From Trebouxia sp. TZW2008 (lineage: Eukaryota; Chlorophyta; Trebouxiophyceae; Trebouxiales; Trebouxiaceae): a DNA stretch of 64,000 nucleotides. Both the position numbers and the translations under genes were made by a program. The stretch lies in the NCBI GenBank assembly GCA_002118135.1, contig BDIU01000013.1, positions 248,001-312,000 on the forward strand. The letters are read 5' to 3'. The notes beneath the pieces are model-generated. The model was not told the origin of the DNA, searched no databases, and saw nothing but the letters and a program-made list of their open reading frames with translations. Shown piece by piece: positions 60,685 to 64,000 of this stretch; position 1 is the stretch's first letter; each line of letters opens with the position of its first letter.

Positions 60685-62666
60685 ACAGATCCATGCAGCT
60701 CACAGAACCTGTGGGAAGCCCTGACTGCCTTACTTGATGAAGGCAGGGGTGAAGTCCAGTCTGAGTGAGATGGGTTGCTGCAGCAGCAGGCCAGTGGTTG
60801 TACGCCAGCCCTGCACGTGTAGCCTGCAGTGCTGGGCCTGGGCATCTACCACAATTGGGTATAGAGGTGACCCTGCAACCCACAATAACCAAGTGTCAGT
60901 ACTACATCTGCTACTCATGTGAATACTTGGCTAGTCAAGTAACTCATGGCTTGACTGCAGTGCTGGGCCTGGGCATCCACCACAATTGGGTACAAAGGCA
61001 ACCCTGCATTACAGCCATCTATGTGCACTCATCTACTGCCTGACTGTCAATGGATGAACATCGCATGCCCTTAATGTGATGCCCAACACAAGCTAGCGTG
61101 GCATGACAAGGTCACACACCTTAGGGACTCATGGCACATCTTTGAACCAGCTCAACAGGAGCAATTTGATGCCACAAAGGGCTGGAAAGCACCAGAGCTG
61201 ATAATACCAATCTGGCAATGCATTTGCAGTGCCATGCTGAGCAGAATGTGCATCTGCAGTTGTAGCAGGAATTGCGTAGCTGGACAGTGCAGATCGGCAT
61301 TTGAAGATTGGTTTGGAGAAGATCCAATCAGATGCAACGCAGCGTCTCCATCTTTGCAGTGTCATGTAGCACATGCAGGCATACCAGTAGCTGCTGTGGG
61401 TTGAGGCCATTGGTTTGATCTGCACCAAGCAATGTCATAGACCGGGGTGGCGTCTGCATGTAGAGCAACATTTGGCATGCCCAAGGCAGCCTGTAGGTTC
61501 ACATTGTCCCCAACAATTAGCCTGCATTGCACAGTCAGCTGCTTGCATTGGTGAGAAAGCAAAAAGCAAACAAGAAGAGTTTGGGTCATCAAGCGTCACG
61601 ACGCAAAACTTCTCAGAGCAGAGGCAGCCCATAATATTGGTGAAACATCGAAACATTGGCGTTCCACATCGAGATGGCACAGCAGGCTGGCATTCAGATC
61701 TTTGCAATGACCGGATGGCATGCAGTGAGACTTTGATAGACCCTTTCCTTTGGCCTTCCTGACAGTTACATGTGCACAGGAGACATGTGTAATGATGTGC
61801 CACAGGTGACAGGCTGTGTAATGCAAGAGGGCACAGCCTTTTATCTGTGGAATTTGATTGTGAAACCATGATGTGCACAGAACCCCACAAAACAGCATAT
61901 CCTATAGGTTTCAACCCAATAGGACATTTTTGCTGTCAAGGCAGAGCCTCAAGGCATGCAGAGGACTCTATCTGAGCTTTGGCTCAGCAGCAGAAGAGAA
62001 AGGCGCTTATGCTAGCTAGTCTGGAAGTTCCAGAAGGCTATCCCGCAGGTGCAGGTGCAAAATGTAGGCTGAGATGTCTGCTGTGAGAGGCACTTGTTGA
62101 TACACCACAACAGGCAACACGTTAGGAGCTAGAGCGCTTGCAAACTTGTTGAAACGGAGCTTGCAAAGCATGCAGGGGGACTCAAATCCAGACTTGGGCT
62201 CAACAGCACTAGAGCACGTGCTTATGCTGACTGTTCTGGAAGTTCCAGGAGGCTATCCCGCAAGTGCAGGTGCAAAATGTAGGCTGAGATGTCTGCTGTG
62301 AGAGGCGCTTGTTGATACACCACAACAGGCAACACCTTAGGAGCTAGAGCGCTTGCTGCACACTTGTTGAGACGGAGCTTGCAAAGCATGCAGAGAGACT
62401 CAAGTCCAGACTTTGGCTCAACAGCACTAGAGCAGGTGCTTACGCTAATTGTTCTGGAAGTTCCAGGAGGCTATCCCGCAGGTGCAGGTGCAGAATGTAG
62501 GCTGATATGTCTGCTGTGAGAGGCACTTGCTTGTACTCCACAATAGGTGGCACCTTGCTGCTTTTGAGCTTAGAGCTGGTTCGCTTACTGCTTGACAGCT
62601 TACGGTTGAGCTGAGCATCAGGCTTTGCTGAAGATTCTGCACTGCTGTCCGCTGAACCTTGACTGC
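58066..62666 (-). CDS. Unrecognised multi-exon protein, 5'-partial
   Basis: Eight exons read on the minus strand with full phase agreement: 62444-62666, 61385-61521, 61193-61351, 60734-60872, 59797-59991, 59134-59258, 58586-58760, 58066-58276 (453 residues to the TAA). It begins inside a Ser/Lys-rich stretch (KLSSSKRTSSKLKSSK); the start lies further right or beyond the window. The rest alternates hydrophobic and polar residues like beta-strands, with pieces such as LIVGDNVNLQAALGMPNVAL, SVQMTVQPLLNHIPADCY, GVHVIMWGQIDTVSNVLDMT, GIPADTLAATGIKNLPSDYV and MPWLSNVISTFGGPKLDMTD. I do not recognise the family; an AsmA- or lipid-transfer-like envelope protein is only an impression. The intron between 61385 and 61351 would be just 33 bp, so that junction is doubtful. 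Nearly every exon has decayed copies beside it. Confidence 0.6.
60000..60195 (-). repeat. Two decayed copies of the exon at 59797-59991
   Basis: The plus-strand motif AACAATGAGTGCACCTCTTT GAAAGCAAACCTGCAACAT (60081-60119) and a poorer copy ending CCCTGAAGGCAAATCTGCAA G (60161-60181) repeat 59962-59998, the 5' edge of the exon with its acceptor. Confidence 0.8.
60424..60690. repeat. 119-bp tandem repeat carrying CAG tracts
   Basis: Two full units and a partial one of GTCAGACANGCAANNTTCNA ... ACAGCATTTCATGGTAG ... CTGGATTTCAGATTGGCAAT ... followed by AATCAAG(CAG)n. The CAG tract has about 3 interrupted units in the first copy, 7 at about 60536-60556 and 9 at about 60656-60682. It lies in an intron of the minus-strand gene. 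Confidence 0.93.
60944..61012 (-). repeat. Copy of the exon at 60734-60872 (acceptor half)
   Basis: Plus-strand CTGCAGTGCTGGGCCTGGGC ATCCACCACAATTGGGTACA AAGGCAACCCTGCA repeats 60823-60877 with few changes, including the acceptor. It lies upstream of the true exon on the minus strand. Confidence 0.9.
62021..62443 (-). repeat. Two copies of the donor half of the exon at 62444-62666
   Basis: CTGGAAGTTCCAGNAGGCTA TCCCGCAGGTGCAGGTGCA starts at 62021, 62236 and 62454 (spacing 215 and 218 bp). The third is the open exon with donor TTAGC|GTAAGC on the minus strand. The two downstream copies have lost the donor (GCATAAGC) but keep the coding part almost unchanged. Confidence 0.92.
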
Positions 62667-63139
62667 CTGCAAACCCAAGGACTCTGTGCAATAGAGTGTT
62701 TGACTAAGTCAGCTGCATCGCATGTGTCATTGCAGTGCTGTTCAGCACTTGTGTCCACAGTGTTGGAGTAGCTGCACGTGTGCTGTGGCTGCCTTGCAGA
62801 AGTCTTCCATGCAGATACGAACATGTGTTGCAAGCATGTGCAGACAGGTGCAGGCCATAAAGACAATCAAGGTCGTCCAGTGACATGCATATGATGTGCA
62901 TAACTATGTGCTTGCATGATGTCATCAGAGCAAGTTGATTGAAATTGGCTCAATGCAGCGCTTAGTCTGCGTCGCCAGCAGTAGCAGGCATGTGCAGGAA
63001 ACAACAATGCGCAAGCTTTTGCAGTGGCAGGAGCTTGCACCGCGTGGTGAAAGCAACTTGGTTGAGGTCAGCCCAATGCAGTGCTTGCCTGCTGCAGGCA
63101 AGATGGGAGCTGGTGGGGTGGTCTCAATATCTTTGACTG
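62667..63139. other. Probable continuation of the minus-strand gene, no exon fixed
   Basis: One minus-strand stretch at about 63018-63141 is open after an AG acceptor (AVDAVKDIETTPPAPIL) and might be an exon or an exon copy. I could not link its phase to the exon ending at 62666. Confidence 0.3.
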
Positions 63140-63745
63140 CATCAACAGCCTGCACTAGCAATACAAGCTCATACGGGCGTCATCACTGTCTGTGTCTGTC
63201 ACATTGTGTTGCATGTTTGAAAAGGTCCTGAAGGGTGCATCACTAGCAATGCAAGGTCGTACAGGATTTGCCATTGTCTGTATCATTGCATTGCATGTTT
63301 CATGGGGCATTGAAGGGTGCATTACTAGCAGTACCAGGTCGTATGGGTTCTATCATTTCCTGTATCTGTAAAATTGTGTTTCACGTTCAACAAGGTTTTG
63401 AAGGGTGCATCACTAGCAATGCAAGGTCATACAGGAGTTGCCATTGTCTGTATCATTGCATTGCATGTTTCATGTGGTGTTGAAGGGTGCATCACTAGCA
63501 GTACAAGCTTGTATGGTTCTATCATTGCCTGTATCTGTAACATTGTGTAACGTGCTCACCCAGGATCTGAAGGGTGCAAAACTAGCAATGCAAGGTCAAG
63601 CAGGGCCTGGCATCGCCTGCATCTGTATCATTGCACTGCATGTGGTACGGGATGCTGAAGGGCGTGTGTTCAGCTGTGTTGGCATCAATTGCTATGCAGG
63701 GCAAAGATGTGTGGCAGGTTTTTCATTCAGCATGGGGCCGCATGT
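63140..63745. repeat. Roughly 85-bp tandem repeat with alternating unit length
   Basis: GAAGGGTGCATCACTAGCAN plus T/GCAAGGTC-TAC recurs at 63230, 63312, 63400, 63482, 63569 and 63658 (spacing 82, 88, 82, 87, 89). Units alternate between ATTGCATTGCATGTTTCATG and ATCTGTAACATTGTGT endings, so the older unit is a dimer of about 170 bp that was itself duplicated. No matching exon was identified inside the window. Confidence 0.92.
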
Positions 63746-64000
63746 TATGCGAGATGCTCAAGGCTTTGTCATCAGCTTGGCAGGCCTAACTTGCTATGCA
63801 GGGCAAAGACACAAGGCAGTGTGCCTTATACCTCAAGCAAAGTCAACCAACGCAGCTGCCCTTTCCTATCTAGGTGCACAAAGACCTTTGCTTCCTGTAT
63901 GACTACGTCAACATTGCTGCCTGCAGGCAGAAACGTCAGATGCCAAGTCTGGTTAGCCAGGCGTGAAAGTCGAAATTTTGACCTACCAGTCAACAGGTCC
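63746..64000. other. Right edge, no gene resolved
   Basis: CTTGCTATGCAGGGCAAAGA (63790-63809) repeats a segment near 63690-63709, about 101 bp away. Exons of the minus-strand gene may continue beyond the window. Confidence 0.35.

Noticed and set aside
63140..63745. CRISPR-like array of regularly spaced repeats
   Set aside because: The repeats are long, contiguous and diverged with no unique spacers, and the DNA is eukaryotic; it is a tandem satellite-like repeat.

Overview
This window is eukaryotic nuclear DNA, most likely from a flagellate or zoospore-forming green alga (Chlorophyta). The basis is an axonemal inner-arm dynein heavy chain and a MORN protein of radial-spoke type beside a plant/algal NRT2 nitrate transporter, very intron-rich genes, and TGTAA motifs after two stop codons. 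The lineage is inferred; no marker was searched.

Layout, left to right. (1) 1-33611, plus strand: a 5'-truncated dynein heavy chain. I placed 55 exons (about 3,490 codons, stem to C-terminus) with one continuous reading frame. (2) 34057-38451, plus: complete phosphoglucomutase, 10 exons. (3) 38822-39405, minus: small RRM protein resembling the N-terminus of cyclophilin E. It is divergent from (4) 39620 to at least 40806, plus: MORN-repeat protein, 3' end unresolved. (5) 42016-47187, plus: UTP15-like WD40 protein of the SSU processome, 10 exons. (6) 48230-52903, plus: NRT2/NNP nitrate transporter, 10 exons. (7) 54526-55284, minus: small coiled-coil protein, divergent from (8) 55659-56695, plus: single-domain rhodanese, 4 exons. 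(9) 58066-62666, minus: an unrecognised gene of at least 8 phase-consistent exons, probably continuing to the right edge. No tRNA, rRNA, CRISPR or prokaryote-type operon was seen. The genes do not form a pathway; two (dynein, MORN) are flagellar.

The outstanding signal is in the introns. In at least five genes on both strands, introns contain diverged tandem copies of the neighbouring exon edge, nearly always including the splice junction. Some are decayed. Others keep an open frame and splice signals: a symmetric 90-nt candidate cassette exon near the dynein microtubule-binding domain (21797-21886) and an exactly 120-nt in-frame donor duplication (27932-28051). Introns seem to have grown by serial tandem duplication of splice-junction segments. 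Alongside this are an apparent excess of GC-AG introns (7 of about 91 in my models), four copies of a short pogo-like inverted-repeat element inside introns, and a dynein AAA2 P-loop with Met in place of the second conserved Gly.
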